From the NCBI GenBank assembly GCA_947650365.1, contig OX393550.1:55259569-55323568 (forward strand): 64,000 bases of DNA. The letters are read 5' to 3'. Both the position numbers and the translations under genes were made by a program. This document shows, piece after piece, positions 11,412-23,261 of the stretch; within the stretch, counting starts at the first letter, position 1; every line of letters begins with the position of its first letter. The DNA comes from Chamaelirium japonicum (taxonomy: Eukaryota; Streptophyta; Magnoliopsida; Liliales; Melanthiaceae). The notes under the pieces are model-generated. The model searched no databases. It was not told the DNA's origin and was given only the letters and a program-made list of their open reading frames with translations.

Positions 11412-11836
11412 ACAGAAGGACTAGTGTACACAACTTACCATGTTCAAATATCAACTTTGAGGGGTTTATACATCATTAGCCCTAATGTCAGGGGTCGAAT
11501 TATAAAAATTCCATGTCTAATTACTTTAATGTAATGATAATGTAATCTATTTTTTCACACAAAAAAGAAAGATATCTTAGAGATAGACATTTAATAGAGC
11601 TACAATACGTAAAATCCGACAACTAGATGGTAATTTAACTAGAGATAAGTTTTATACTAACCAGGCAGGGAAAATTTTCATTATCCCCTCACTACGTTAT
11701 AATGTTACTTATTGGTGCTCATCGTTTTCCATTCTGAAGCTCAACCTTCATCATAGTTCCCCAACTGAACTATGGGATGGGGTCTAGCCCATTAGATAAG
11801 CCCTATTGATAACTAGGTTGGGGTAACATTAGTATG
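11412..11836. other. No gene recognised
   Basis: AT-rich sequence between the hAT element and the LINE remnant. It may include the right end of the long-inverted-repeat element (to about 11500) and the 3' flank of its insertion. No credible frame. Confidence 0.35.
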
Positions 11837-12273
11837 GTGACAGATGTGTTGAGCCGTATATTGCTTAAGGCAGAGCAAACAATTATAGTGAAGGACCTGA
11901 TCAACATGGTAATACACATTGGACTTACACACCTACAATTTGCAGATAACACCATCGATCTTTATTAGCTGAGCGAACAGGACACATATCACAAACCTCA
12001 ACCATTTGGGGTCTACTAGGTGGTTCGATAGAGGTGTTTGGATGTACCATGTCTTCTTTCCCCATCACATACCTAGGGTATCCTTTGCATGATACTGGTC
12101 TTCACAAAGACGATTTGCAACGACTTGTTTAGAGGATGGACACCATATATATTATCAGTCTGGAAAGACAAGCTGCTCTCTAAGGGGGTAGACTCGTCTT
12201 GCTCAACTCAGTCTTGACGGCCCTTCTCATTTACTATATGTTTATTTTCATACTACCATCTTGGATGATCAAA
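11837..12273 (+). pseudogene. L1-type LINE reverse transcriptase, segment 1
   Basis: Translation from 11837 gives a reverse-transcriptase core with VTDVLSRILL, then THLQFADNT, the FADD-type catalytic box with the second aspartate changed to asparagine. Further on come the plant L1 motifs TYLG, GGRLVLLNSVLTAL and FILPSW. Stops and frame changes (for example after the FADNT box) make it non-functional. The frame runs to lysine AAA at 12271-12273, where a Helitron interrupts it, and resumes in phase at 15996. The same remnant continues at 16372 and 23398. Function when intact: target-primed reverse transcription. Confidence 0.85.
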
Positions 12274-12478
12274 TCTATATAATATGGCACGGCGCTTTCG
12301 TGCTGACTAGACAAAATGGCACCAAATGCTGACTAGATAAAAAAACGCTGACTAGACAATGCTGACAAGACAAAAAAATAGAAAGAGAGTCCAGCTCATT
12401 TTTTAAAACAGAATTTTATTGCTCCTAAATAATAAAAAAGAAAACCCAATAGCCCAACCTCCCCATATCAGGAAACCC

Positions 12479-13750
12479 TCACCTCGACCCACCGTTCCCG
12501 CCCTTCATCGCAGCGTCTCCCCCGATTGGACCCCTCAACGCACCCCTTCCCCCTCGAGCTGCCCCGCCTCTTCCGCGCGAGATGATCGCCCACCTCATTA
12601 TCCGCCCTTCACGCCCCACCCTTCATGCCACCGTCAGCGCGCGGCCTTCACACCCCCCTTCACACCCTCCTCTTCCCCAGATCGGCCCCCCCTCATCACG
12701 CCGTCCTGAGCGGCGCCGTCCCGAGCGAGATGATCGCCCCCTCATCGCACCGCCTGCTTTTCACGCTCCCCTCATCGCGCCTCTCCACCTGCGGATCCCA
12801 CTCACCCTCTAGCACGCGATCCTCTCCATCCTCCCCCTCAATCTCCCCTTGATCCTCGCCATTTTCTCCTCCATAATCAACCCCGGCATGAAAAGGATTA
12901 AGCCGTCGTCCGTAGAGAGAGAACAGAGAGGAGATGAGGAGAAGAGAAGTCGATCGCCTTCCCCTCTGTCTACCCAGGTAGGTCGCAGCCCCCCCTCCTC
13001 TCTCTCTCTCTCTCTAACTCGAATTTTTTTTATTTGAATTTTTTAACCGATCGCATAGCAGAAGAGAAGCTAATCATGTTCTACAGCCCTCCGTCGACCC
13101 AGGTAGATCGCAACACTCCCCTCCCCCTATCTCAATTTTTTTTTTTTAAGTCAATTGCAGCCCACATCTGATTTTTTCTATAGAGAGAAGCCAATCGCCA
13201 TTTTCTCCATCTCTCTAACTCGAAATTTTTATTTTTGATTTTTTTAGCCGATCGCATTGGAGAACAGTAGCCCCCCTTTGTCAAATTTTTTCTGTTTTTT
13301 TTTATGTGATCGCCTTCCGCAGCCCCTCCATGCACAGTTCTCACTTTGATTCTTTCAGTTCTGATATTCATGGTTTCTTTTTCTATTTTTTGTTGGATTT
13401 TTGCAGAGGAGGATGGGTGAATGGAGATGCAGGAGATGAGAGGCTTCAAGATAAGATTCCCAAGGTTCGAACCGCTCAGATCTATCTCTGATTTTTTCAA
13501 GGTTTTGATTTTTGTAAGGACGATGAGGGAATGGAGGTGTTGGGACGAATAGAGCTCTGTTTTTTATTTCTTCTTCTTCTTCTGTTTTTTGTTGGATTTT
13601 TTCACAAGAGGATGTGTGAATGGAGATGCAGGAGATGGGGAGGATTCGAGATGAGATTCTCAAGGTTCTAACCCCTCAAATCTATCTCTGATTCTCTTAA
13701 GGTTCTGATATTTGTTATAGGAGGTTGGGGAATGGAGATGAAGGAGATGG
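12479..13750. repeat. Leader-like sequence and internal duplications in the Helitron
   Basis: A CT/CG-rich stretch (12480-12850) is followed by repeated segments. CTGTCTACCCAGGTAGGTCGCA and a diverged copy, CCGTCGACCCAGGTAGATCGCA, recur about 130 bp apart and look like exon-intron junctions (CAG/GTAG). The segment GAATGGAGATGCAGGAGATG with its flank is duplicated at 13420-13540 and 13618-13750. The source gene is not recognised. Confidence 0.5.
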
Positions 13751-14089
13751 GTAGGCTCCCAAGAATTCTTCAGTTTCTAACTCTTTATTTATTTATTTTT
13801 TTTTCCCATCTCGGGATTGCAGCATCATCAAAGAGAAGACATCTGGATTCTAAAAATTAAACATTCACATTTCCTTCAAGGCTGTGTCATTCATCAAGTA
13901 CACCAATTTTGCATTTCTCATCGAGAGCTTTTCTCCAGCAAAGATGGTGCGGATTCTTCCAAACTCTATGCATTCTTCCAATTTTACCTTAAAAAGAACT
14001 TATCATTATTTTGCAAGATTTGATGGTTTTTTGCATGATTTTAAAAGCTTATCGGAATTGAAATCTGGGTTCTAAAAATTATAGGGAAA

Positions 14090-14350
14090 AAAATATCTGA
14101 TGCTTAGTTCTAAAAATTTGATGTTTCAAAAAAATCTGATGCTTCAAAAAAATCTGATCTTAAAAATCTGATGCTTCAAAAATACTAATGCTCCAGTTCG
14201 AATGCTCCAGTTCTAAAAAAAATCTGATGCTTCAAAAATTGAAAATCTGATGCTCCAATTCTAAAAAAATATGATGCTCAAAAAATATGTTGCTCCAATT
14301 CTTAAAAAATCTATGCTTCAAAAAATTTGATGCTTCAAAAAAATCCGATG
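14090..14350. repeat. Short tandem repeat ATCTGATGCTTCAAAAA
   Basis: Units of about 20-25 bp built on AAAAATCTGATGCTTCAAAA or ..GATGCTCCAATTCT.. repeat around ten times with indels. AT-rich, non-coding, inside the Helitron. Confidence 0.7.
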
Positions 14351-14865
14351 CTCCAAATCAATAGCCCGAAGGTTAGACGACTGAAACCTGCCTTTTTTTT
14401 GTTTTTCCATTTCCTTTTTTATTTATTTTTCCTTCTGTTCTTTCCTTTCTCCTTTTCTCGATTTGCTCACAACCCCCCCCCCCCCCAAACTATTATCTGG
14501 GTTTTTTCTCATCCTTTCGTAATCTCTGTTTTTTTTTTTGGGTAATGCGTGTAAAGGTCCCTGGCAAAGAGATCGGTTTAGCCTAAGGATTGACAAGACA
14601 TTCGATTCACGGTTTGGTGAATCAATCAATTATTTTTGGTTTTTTTTATCTCATGCATTCATTTGTTTTTTTGAATTGGAATTATTATCATGAAGAAATG
14701 GAGATTGATGTGTAGATATCTATGGGGAAGGTCTGCATGTGTAATAGTTGGATTTATCCTTCTACGTTTTAGTATTTGATTTTTTGGTTAATTCAATTTT
14801 TTGATTTAGAATGTTCCTGTTGGTTTTGTTTTGTATTAATGCTGAAACCAATGTTTGTCTTTCAG

Positions 14866-15452
14866 CAAGATTGATATGGAGAAGGAAGAAGATGTCATGA
14901 CCCATGAAGCGCTGCTATGTCCCAGCACCCTTCAAATGAGGTTGGTTTATGGGTTTGGTGAATCAACAACTATTTTTTTTCCTTCAATTGTTTAGTTTTT
15001 TTTTGTTTGCTCATCCATTCATTTTTAAAAAACTGGTTTGCTTTCTAAGAAGACAGAATCTATGAAGAGCCTATAAGCACTTCCTTCGTTGAGAGGATGA
15101 AAGGTTTGAGTAGTTTGGATAGTTAGAGGAAGCCAAGTCTTCGGAGGAGCAATAATTACGACACATACACTCAAAATTCATTTGGTGCTCTCTCTCTCAT
15201 GAGGTTTTTGATGCTCTTTTTTTTTTGGTTGATGCTCATGTAGATCTGAATCCCATGAGAGCGATCTGAGGTTAGATGCGATTGAGGGGATCGTTTCTCC
15301 AATTGAGGTAGCGCGATGAGAGATCTTCGAATCTTTGTAATTTTTATTGCTTTTTGCCTGTTCCGTGATTTAATCTCATGGTTCTCCATGTTTGTTTGCA
15401 GCTTACTCTTAGACAGATTGTAAGGAGGAAGTGGATGATACCATATTCAATG
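14866..15452 (+). other. Exon-like fragments of an unidentified captured gene
   Basis: TTTGTCTTTCAG precedes an open stretch with AAGATTGATATGGAGAAGGA, and TTTGTTTGCAG precedes about 52 bp ending at GACGTAAATATG, a donor-like site. This resembles exons with introns retained, as in DNA-level gene capture. The peptide pieces are too short to identify. Confidence 0.35.
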
Positions 15453-15995
15453 ACGTAAATATGTGATGCCGAATGACTGCATCTTTGTTCTTATGATTGT
15501 ATATTGATTCCTGCATGCCTCTTTCTTTTTTTGTGAAAATTGATCCTGGGTTGTAGTAGTTACAACCCTATACTTCTTGCTAAAACGAGAAGATGAGGTT
15601 TCTTAAAAATTTATATCCGAGGGATTTGTTTTTTTTTTTTTGAAGGTGTTTCTGCTTAAACAGTGGATGGTTATTTGTTCTTTTTTATTTGAAGGTGTTT
15701 CTACTCAAACATCTGTTTCTTTGCCTGTCGGTTTGGACTGAGTGCGATGCACGGGTCGTGTATGGGTGCAACGGATGGCTGTGACTTGGGGGGTAGACGA
15801 TGGGGTAGATAAATGGGGCAGAAGATTTGGGTTCGGGGGTTGGGGGGTCGGGCGAGCGGGGGTGGGGTGGTGGTTGCTTGCTTTGTGCCAATCGGGGGGT
15901 GTTTTGCCGCCAAAGGTGACCCGTTGCATTGATGGCAGGTGTGTTGCCGCCGAAGGCGGCCCGCTGCAGTGCCGACAAGCACGGGCATGCACTAG

Positions 15996-16123
15996 TCCAT
16001 TGATAAGTGAAGGACAAAATTCTTGTGGAAAGGAGCACAAGGGCATCAGAGAGGTGTTCCATTGGTTCATTGTACGACGGCATGCCAATGGAACGAGGCG
16101 GGAGGTTTGGGCATTCTGGAGAT
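15996..16123 (+). pseudogene. L1-type LINE, segment 2
   Basis: Resumes in frame immediately after the Helitron CTAG end and encodes a segment including FLW and WNEAGGLGILEIK, typical of the region after the RT core of plant L1 proteins (compare GGLG in that region). It is interrupted at TAA (16124-16126) by a MITE. Confidence 0.8.
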
Positions 16124-16126
16124 TAA

Positions 16127-16368
16127 GGGGGTGTTTGGTATGTGGAACAGTTGTTCCCCTTGATCCTCTTCCAGAAGGGGTTATTACCGTCAATTACTAT
16201 TTTCAATGCAATTTAATGGTCCAGCTCTTCTGTTGGTACAGAAACTGCAGGAGTGAGATTTTTTAGTTCCCAAGTCCTTCATTCCACCGGAACAATTACT
16301 AACCGTTAATTTCAAATCAGAAAATTCAGAATGGAAATAGACTGTTCCGGAATGATGCCAAACACCCC
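16127..16368. mobile_element. PIF/Harbinger (Tourist-type) MITE
   Basis: Inverted ends GGGGTGTTTGG and CCAAACACCCC, with one extra G on the left, bound 242 bp. The flanking trinucleotide TAA (16124-16126 and 16369-16371) is the 3-bp duplication typical of this superfamily. Subterminal GGAACAGT/ACTGTTCC-type motifs extend the inverted repeat inward. Non-coding. Confidence 0.75.
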
Positions 16369-16371
16369 TAA

Positions 16372-16581
16372 ATGTCTCAATGTAGAACTACTTTGAAGGG
16401 TGTTTTTTTCATACACTTATGGAGCAAATTGATCAAGGGTACATATTATAGAAGGAAGAAACCATTGGACTTCACCATAAGATCATTATGTAGAATATCT
16501 CATTTTTTGAAGAGGAGCTTTGGGTACGGGAGAGGTTTTCAGTGGTAGGATACGGTGGCACGTAGGAGATGGTCTTACTTT
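16372..16581 (+). pseudogene. L1-type LINE, segment 3
   Basis: Continues the LINE frame after the MITE (FFHTLMEQIDQGYIL, later VGDGLTL) with several stops. It ends at the 9-bp repeat TCTTACTTT, where the Mutator-type element inserted. Its partner residues FWKDRW follow directly at 23398. Confidence 0.7.
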
Positions 16582-16716
16582 GGGTTATTTTGACTTTGTT
16601 CCCCAAATTTTGCCTTGAATTAGACTTTACCCCCCATTTTTCATTAATTAGACTTTACCCTCAAAAACTAACTTTTCCGTCAGCACACCATCTAAGAGAA
16701 AGGGTGAGCTGACGGA

Positions 16717-17632
16717 TGTTGGGTATTCTACTCTATGAAGACAAGCAAATGATGACTAGCAGAATATAGAGATGTTACAAATCTAGTGCAAAAAGTATTT
16801 GAACAAACTATAGGGGTTTAGCATGCAAAGTTGAGCACAACAATCAAACAAGGTTTAGGTTGTCCTAAGGTTGTCTACAGATATGGCGAATAGGTGGGAG
16901 GAGGAAGAAGAACAAGGTACTTAGCAGTAGTCGAGGCTTGTGCTAGCACAATGCCCTGAAAGCTATTTCGCCACCTCGGTAGGTGCTTCAAGGCCTCCGA
17001 AGAACGCTCCTCAGGGTACAACGACTGGACTCCTCTTCAGCACCGAAGGGAACCCCTTTGGGACTCTCAGCGTACTCCAGACACTCCAGACAGGAACAGA
17101 ATCACGAACAAGAAAGAAAAAAGAGAGAGTGGAGAGAGCTCTTTTCTTGGTGTGTGTTCTGGCTTCACAGGACCCTCTCTTATATAGAGGTCCTTAGCCA
17201 TAACGTCCCCACACTCACAGCCCATTGCATGCAACACACTGATGAGCATTCACTGCTCTGTCAGGTGAAACGGTTGCATGTGACAGTGCAGAGGTCCAGG
17301 TTCAATGAACCTAGCTCAGCCTCGTGAAGAGTGTAACGGAAGGAATAAATCTCCATTAAAAAATTAAAAATAAAACCCAGTGTAAAAGAAGGCCCGAAGC
17401 CCGAAGCCCATTCACGTCCACGCGAGCCGTGGCCTCGGCCCGTGCCCGTGCCCGGCCCGGCTCGGTGCGCGCGCGCGTGTGTGGTGGGCTATGGCCTGGC
17501 TCTTGGGAAGCTACAAAGCCCAATGAAGGGAGTTCCATTATAAACGCATTAAAAGATCTCCCCACGGGCAATATGGGACTAAACCAAAAAACCGATTTTT
17601 TCATTATTCTATCAAAACCAATTTTTGTAACA
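16717..17632 (-). repeat. 3' LTR of the copia element
   Basis: On the minus strand it begins TGTTACAAAAATTGG and ends ATACCCAACA. A TATATAAG box lies at 17179-17186 (minus). It includes a GC-rich CGCG/GTGTG stretch (17405-17490). Confidence 0.92.
17179..17186 (-). promoter_or_regulatory. TATA box in copia 3' LTR
   Basis: TATATAAG on the minus strand in a mid-LTR position; the same site recurs in the other LTR at 22805-22812. Likely core promoter, by position and sequence. Confidence 0.55.
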
Positions 17633-18196
17633 ATCCCCCACAATAATGAAAATATCGAAAAACAAATCGAAAGAAGTAGTCTGGAGTACTTATAAGAGTA
17701 TGTATAGACATAAGGTGTCTTTCGACTTGAACCTTTGCTTAGTGTAGACTGCAGGACTTACTAGCTGACAGTGAACTTACGTCTTGAACTGTACAGCTAT
17801 ATATTGTAAGTCTAGTCGACAAGTCTCACCCATACTCTCATATACATCATAGAGTCCCATGCGGTTGTGCTCTTTATGGCCATGAGCCTTCCCCAGTTTT
17901 CTTGAGTGTTCTAGAGAATTAGCCTCAATTCTCATAGAAGCGGCCACACTTCTACACTCATATAGGTGCTTACTATCAGGAGTGCTCTGTATCTATACAC
18001 CCCACTGGTATGCCAGCTATAGTTAGCATTAAGAGTCTAAAACTCAGCCTCTCAGCGATACAGAATGTACTATCACATCATAGGGAGGGGAGATATTTGA
18101 TAGCACCCCCACAAATCCCTCGAATAACTTGTTTTCCCATTGAACCTCGATCTTGGGATCTTCAATCACGTAGGTTGGGTTACCGTTATCGGAGAC

Positions 18197-18998
18197 TTAT
18201 TTGTTTATAGGCCTCAGCCCCATCCCCCTCGATGTACTTAGAACTAACTCTCTAGCTAGTCCTTTAGTTAAGGGATCTGCTAAATTATCCTTTGACCTAA
18301 TATAGTCAATAGTAATTATCCCATCTTTCAACATCTGTCGAACAGTGTTATGTCTACGACGAATATGTCGTGACTTTCCATTATAGGAGTTATTCCTGGC
18401 CCTCATTATAGCTGCTTGGCTATCACAATGAATTAGGACATCAAGAATAGGCTTTGGCCAAAAAGGAATATCCATAATGAGATTCCTTAGCCATTCACCC
18501 TCTTCACTAGCTTTATCTAGGGCTATGAACTCCGACTCCATAGTGGATCGGGCAATGCATGTTTGTTTGGATGATTTCCAATAAATTGCACCCCCTCCAA
18601 GGGTAAACACATACCCACTAGTGGATTTGGTTCCTGAGGAATCCGTAATCCAATTAGCATCGCTGTATCCCTCTAGGATAGCTGGATACCTACCATAGAA
18701 AATGCCATAATCTAATGTATGTTTTAAGTACCTTAGAACTCGGATTAGAGCATCTCAATGCTCTTGGTTAGGGTTAATAGTGTATCTACTAAGTCTACCT
18801 ATCGCATAGGCAATATCGAGTCTCGCGCAATTCATGATATACATGAGACTGCCAATTACCCTAGAATATTCTAGTTGTGATACACTAGGCCCTAAACTCT
18901 TCTTCAGGTGTACTGAAGGATCATATGGCGTTCAGGTCGACAATCAAAATGACCAAACTTCCTAAGCACTTTCTCGATATAGTGAGATTGATATAGAG
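18197..18998 (-). pseudogene. Copia RT C-terminus and RNase H
   Basis: The clean open part (18197-18610) encodes the copia RNase H region with [19 protein letters not shown] and HCDSQAAI, and ends [17 protein letters not shown], the usual copia C-terminus. The segment 18611-18998 joins it to the RT but carries an in-frame TGA at 18755-18757. RNase H would remove the RNA template during reverse transcription. Confidence 0.85.
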
Positions 18999-20774
18999 TT
19001 ATGCCATTGGAATCTCTCTTAATTTTGATTCCAAGATAACATCTGTAGCTCCTAAGTCCTTCATATTGAAGTGCCTACTCAAAAAGTCCTTGGTCTTGAC
19101 CACTACTTCTAAGTTGGTTCCAAAAATCAACATATCATCTACATAGAGATATATGACCACACAAGTCAAGTTATTGATCTTAGTGTAGATACATTTATCT
19201 GATTCATTAATTCTGAACCCACTTGAAGTTAACACATGGTCAAACTTCTCGTGCCATTGTTTTGGAGCCTGTTTGAGACCATAAAGAGACTTTTTTAGTC
19301 TACAAACCTTCTTCTCCAAACCTTGCACTATGAAGCCTTCGGGCTGATCCATGTAGATCTCTTCCTCTAATTCTCCATTTAGGAATGCAGTTTTTACATC
19401 CATCTGGTGAATTACAAGGTTATGGATAGCAGCTATAGCTATAAGCAACCTAATGGATATAATCCTAGTCACTGGTGAGTAGGTATCAAAGAAGTCTACT
19501 CCCTCTCGCTGCTTATATCCTTTAGCTACTAACCTAGCCTTATATCTTTCTATTGATCCATCTGCCCTAAGCTTTTTCTTGAATATCCATTTACATCCAA
19601 CTGTTTTACAACCAGGAGGTAGCTCAACTAGCTCCCAGGTGTTATTGGATATTATGGACTCAAGTTCACTATTTATAGCTTCCTTCCAAAAGATAGAGTC
19701 AGCTAAGGTCATGGCTTCATTATAACTAGTTGGATCCTCTTTCACTAGATATGTAATGAAGTCAGGCCCAAATGAAGTACCAGTACTAGCTCGCTTGCTC
19801 CTTCTAGGTTCGATCTCTTCATTATCTGAAGAGTCATCCCTCTGTCTAGGAGCAGGCCTCTCAAGCGTACTGGGCTCCTGAGGTTTTTCAGACCTCTCTC
19901 TACAAGGAAATCGATTTTCAAAAAATTCGGCATCCCTAGTCTCGATGATGGTATTATCATCTATGTATGGGTTTTCAAAATGGATTACTAAAAACCTATA
20001 CGCATTACTGTTCTGGGCATATCCTATGAACACAGAGTCAACTGTTTTAGGACCTAGCTTGGTCCTTTTAGGGTTAGGTATGGATACCTTAGCTAAACAA
20101 CCCCATACTTTGAGGTGTTTATAGGATGGCTTCCTACCTCTCAGAATCTCATAAGGAGTCTGCTCAGATTCCTTAAATGGGATCCTATTAAGAACATGTG
20201 CTGCTGAGAGCACAACTTCCCCCCACAGGTTCGTAGGTACCCCTGAACTGATCATCATGGCATTGATCATGTCCTTTAAGGTCCTGTTCTTCCTCTCAGC
20301 TACTCCATTAGACTGAGGGGAATATGGAGCAGTGGTCTGATGAATTACACTGTTGTCTTCACAAAATTTAGTGAATTCTCCGAACTCATATTCACCTCCT
20401 CTGTCCGACCTTAGGACTTTGATCCTCTTCCCTAACTGGTTTTCTATCTCAGACTTATAGGATTTAAACTTGGACAAGCTCTCGTCCTTACTCTTAAGGA
20501 GAAAGATTGAACAATGTCTGGAACAATCATCAATAAATGTGATGAAGTACTTGTTCCCTCCTCTCATAGTGTAACCTTTAAGGTCGCACACGTCTGAGTG
20601 GATCAAGTCTAGGGTTTCTAGGCTACGCTCTATACTCTTAAAAGGTTTCTTGGTATATTTAGCCTCTACGCATATGCCACACTTTCCATTTGAGGATGGA
20701 ACACATTTAGGTACACTACCTAAGTTAACTAACCTTTTAAGGGTTTTAGAGTTAACGTGTCCTAGTCTAGCATG
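18999..20774 (-). pseudogene. Copia integrase and reverse transcriptase
   Basis: A long open stretch follows the stop at 20775. It has the integrase catalytic triad in context (HSDVCDL, SDRGGEY, then the glutamate in NGVAERKNRTL), the linker ending in WGCLAKV, and an RT with MDVKTAFLNGELEEEIYM, SLYGLKQAPKQW and the active-site box YVDD. The frame is lost near 19031 by a one-base change, giving a stop at 18999. The catalytic residues remain, so decay appears recent. Confidence 0.9.
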
Positions 20775-21524
20775 TCATAGATCAAAAGAATCACACAAGT
20801 AGGCAGAAGAAGATATTTTATTATCATTATTGAAAGAGGTTACATTCAGCTTAAATAAGCCCTCATCAAGATAACCCTTTCCCACAAAAGACCCTCCCTT
20901 AGTCAGGACAAATTTGTCCGACTCAAATACAAGCTTGTAGCCCTTCTTGCTCAGCATTGCTCCGGAGACCAGATTCTTCCGGATGTCTGGGACGTGAAGC
21001 ACCTCCTTCAGAGTCAGAAGATTTCCAGAGGTGAACTTCAGAATCACATTCCCTTTTCCAGCAACTTGAGCAACTGAGGAGTTCCCCATGTACAACGACT
21101 CTCCTTCTTCTGCAGGTGTGTAGGTGGAGAAGCAGCTCTTCGACCCACATATATGTCGGGTAGCTCCCGTATCCACCCACCAGTCTGCAAGGTTGCTGAC
21201 TAGGTTGACCTCCGTCACCACTGCTGAGAAGTAGCCGCTCTGTGCCACGTTCGTCTCGGACTTGTTCTTTGGCCGATTAGCTGCATTGAAGCGGCACTCC
21301 CTAGCCAGGTGACCTGGCTTGCCGCAAACGAAGTAGTCTCTCTTCGGCTTCTTTTTGAACTGGGGCTTGGATTGCTTGTTCTTCTCCCAGGGCTTAGGAG
21401 CAAGAGCCTTCTTTTTGGAAGACTTCCCCTCCACGAGGTTGGCCTTTCCTTTTATCATAGAGGCTCTCTCCCTTTGCTCCGACACTCGATTGTCCTCCTC
21501 TATACGGATTCGGACAACAAGGTC
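20775..21524 (-). pseudogene. Copia nucleocapsid zinc knuckle and protease
   Basis: After a lysine-rich stretch the zinc knuckle [11 protein letters not shown] (with upstream YFVC) is present, followed about 45 residues later by the aspartic protease site [12 protein letters not shown]. The segment is bounded by in-frame stops at 21525-21527 and 20775-20777; both fit single-base changes in a continuous gag-pol frame. The GAG-pre-integrase region follows. Confidence 0.88.
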
Positions 21525-22088
21525 TTACAGGGTCATCTCCTTCTTCTTGTGCTTCAAACTGTTCTTGTACTCCTTCCACGAGGGAGGCAACTTCTCTATG
21601 ATAGTTGCTACTTGGAATCCCTCGCAGATTTTGTACCCCTCAGCAATGACCTCATAGATGATAATCTGTATCTCCTCAAGTTGGGAGACTACAGATTTCC
21701 CATCTTCCATCTTGAACTCCAACAGCTTCTCGACCACAAACTTCTTCGACCCGGCGTCCTCTGTGGCGTACTTCTTCTCTAAGGAGTTCCACAGGTCTTT
21801 GGCGGACTTGCAGGTGAAGTAAACATCATATAGGTCGGGGACAAGGCAGTTGAGGATATAGTTCCTACATAGATAATCCTGCCTCTCCCAGGAGTCTAAG
21901 TCGGTTTGGTTAGATGAGCCATCATCCTTAGAGATAAGGGTAGGCTTCTCGGAAGAGATAAGGTTGACAACCTTAAGGACAGTTAGATAGAACCTAAGTT
22001 TCATCTACCATCTCTTAAAGTTCTTCCCATCGAATAGTTCAGGCTTCTCACTAGACTTGCTAGGTTTTCTCTCCAACTCAGTAGTCAT
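21525..22088 (-). pseudogene. Copia gag, N-terminal part
   Basis: A start ATG at 22088-22086 opens the polyprotein. An in-frame TAG at 22005-22007 interrupts it early, and the frame then encodes a UBN2-type copia gag (YLCRNYILNCL, AKDLWNSLEKKY, VVEKLLEFKMEDGKSV, KLPPSWKEY). It would form the virus-like particle core. Broken by the stops at 22005 and 21525. Confidence 0.85.
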
Positions 22089-22343
22089 CTAGGAAGAGTT
22101 CCTTTTGAATTTTTAAAAATTTGACGGCCAGGTCAGCTCTAGGAAGGAGGTGGAGCACTTGGCTCGCTTAAGTACCAAGCTTCCTAGGGCAATTTAATGC
22201 TGGTTTGTCAAGCTTTCCTCGACACCGTCAAACTTATGAAAAATTAAAGAAATTCTAACAGTTAACAAGAGACTAGATCGAAACACTCTCGTATTGGATC
22301 TAGATCTAAACGGAATAGAATAGAATGAAAAATAGCTTTCAGT

Positions 22344-23261
22344 TGTTGGGTATTGTACTCTATGAAGACAAGCAAATGATGACTAGCAGAATATAGAGAT
22401 GTTACAAATCTAGTGCAAAAAGTATTTGAACAAACTATAGGGGTTTAGCATGCAAAGTTGAGCACAACAATCAAACAAGGTTTAGGTTGTCCTAAGGTTG
22501 TCTACAGATATGACAAATAGGTGGGAGGAGGAAGAAGAACAAGGTACTTAGCAGTAGTCGAGGCTTGTGCTAGCACAATGCCCTGAAAGCTATTTCGCCA
22601 CCTCGGTAGGTGCTTCAAGGCCTCCGACGAACGCTCCCCAGGGTACAACGACTGGACTCCTCTTCAGCACCGAAGGGAACCCCTTTGGGACTCTCAGTGT
22701 ACTCCAGACACTCCAGACAGGAACAGAATCACAACAAGAAAGAAAAAAGAGAGAGTGGAGAGAGCTCTTTTCTTGGTGTGTGTTCTGGCTTCACAGGACC
22801 CTCTCTTATATAGAGGTCCTTAGCCATAATGTCCCCACACTCATAGCCCATTGCATGCAACGCACTGATGAGCATTCACTGCTCTGTCAGGTGAAACGGT
22901 TGCATGTGACAGTGCAGAGGTCCAGGTTCAATGAACCTAGCTCAGCCTCGTGAAGAGTGTAACGGAAGGAATAAATCTCCATTAAAAAATTAAAAATTAA
23001 AACCCAGTGTAAAAGAAGGCCCGAAGCCCATTCGTGTCCACGCGGCTCGCGAGCCGCGGCCTCGGCCCGAGCCCGTGCCCGGTTCGGCTCGGCACGCGCG
23101 CGCGCGTGTGTGGTGGGCTATGGCCTGGCTCTTGGGAAGCTACAAAGCCCAATGAAGGGAGTTCCATTATAAACGCATTAAAAGATCTCCCCACGGGCAA
23201 TATGGGACTAAACCAAAAAACCGGTTTTTTCATTATTCTATCAAAACCAATTTTTGTAACA
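22344..23261 (-). repeat. 5' LTR of the copia element
   Basis: Nearly identical to the LTR at 16717-17632; differences include TATTC/TATTG near the end, GGCGAA/GACAAA and short indels. TATATAAG (minus) is at 22805-22812. The gag start lies about 255 bp downstream on the minus strand. Confidence 0.92.

Larger units (their letters stand above)
9915..11500. mobile_element. Possible long-inverted-repeat (Mutator-like) element
   Basis: The left sequence GACCCTCAAATTAGGGCTAAT (about 9931) resembles the reverse complement of the right sequence ATTAGCCCTAATGTCAGGGGTC (about 11477). Similarity continues inward for tens of bases (TATACAACCCTC / GAGGGGTTTATAC; TTAATTGACG on both sides). A 9-bp duplication is not evident. 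The interior holds a GGTGGT minisatellite and a nested hAT element. Boundaries are approximate. Confidence 0.4.
12274..15995 (+). mobile_element. Helitron, non-autonomous
   Basis: It begins TCTATATAATATGGCACGGCG and ends GCACGGGCATGCACTAG; a short GTGC/GCAC stem lies just upstream of the CTAG end. Insertion is between host A and T without duplication, the Helitron rule, and the interrupted LINE frame rejoins exactly across it. A second copy of the 5' end (first 75 bp or so) is at 26223. No Rep/helicase frame is visible. The interior holds CT-rich leader-like sequence, internal duplications and splice-like exon fragments, consistent with gene-fragment capture, though I cannot name the donor genes. 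Confidence 0.85.
16717..23261 (-). mobile_element. Ty1/copia retrotransposon, complete but decayed
   Basis: Two LTRs of 916 and 918 bp differ at only a limited number of sites, implying fairly recent insertion. Internal order on the minus strand is gag, zinc knuckle-protease, integrase, reverse transcriptase, RNase H: the copia order. A purine tract (GTGGGGGAT on minus, 17633-17641) precedes the 3' LTR. I do not see the usual initiator-Met primer site next to the 5' LTR (minus ACTGAAAGC follows it). No 5-bp duplication is evident (ACGGA versus AAATA), so flanks may have changed. The coding region carries several stops and a frameshift. Confidence 0.92.

Noticed and set aside
15685..16266. Overlapping frames of 130-174 codons on both strands
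   Set aside because: They run across the Helitron end and the MITE, so they cannot be one gene; GC-rich composition explains their length.
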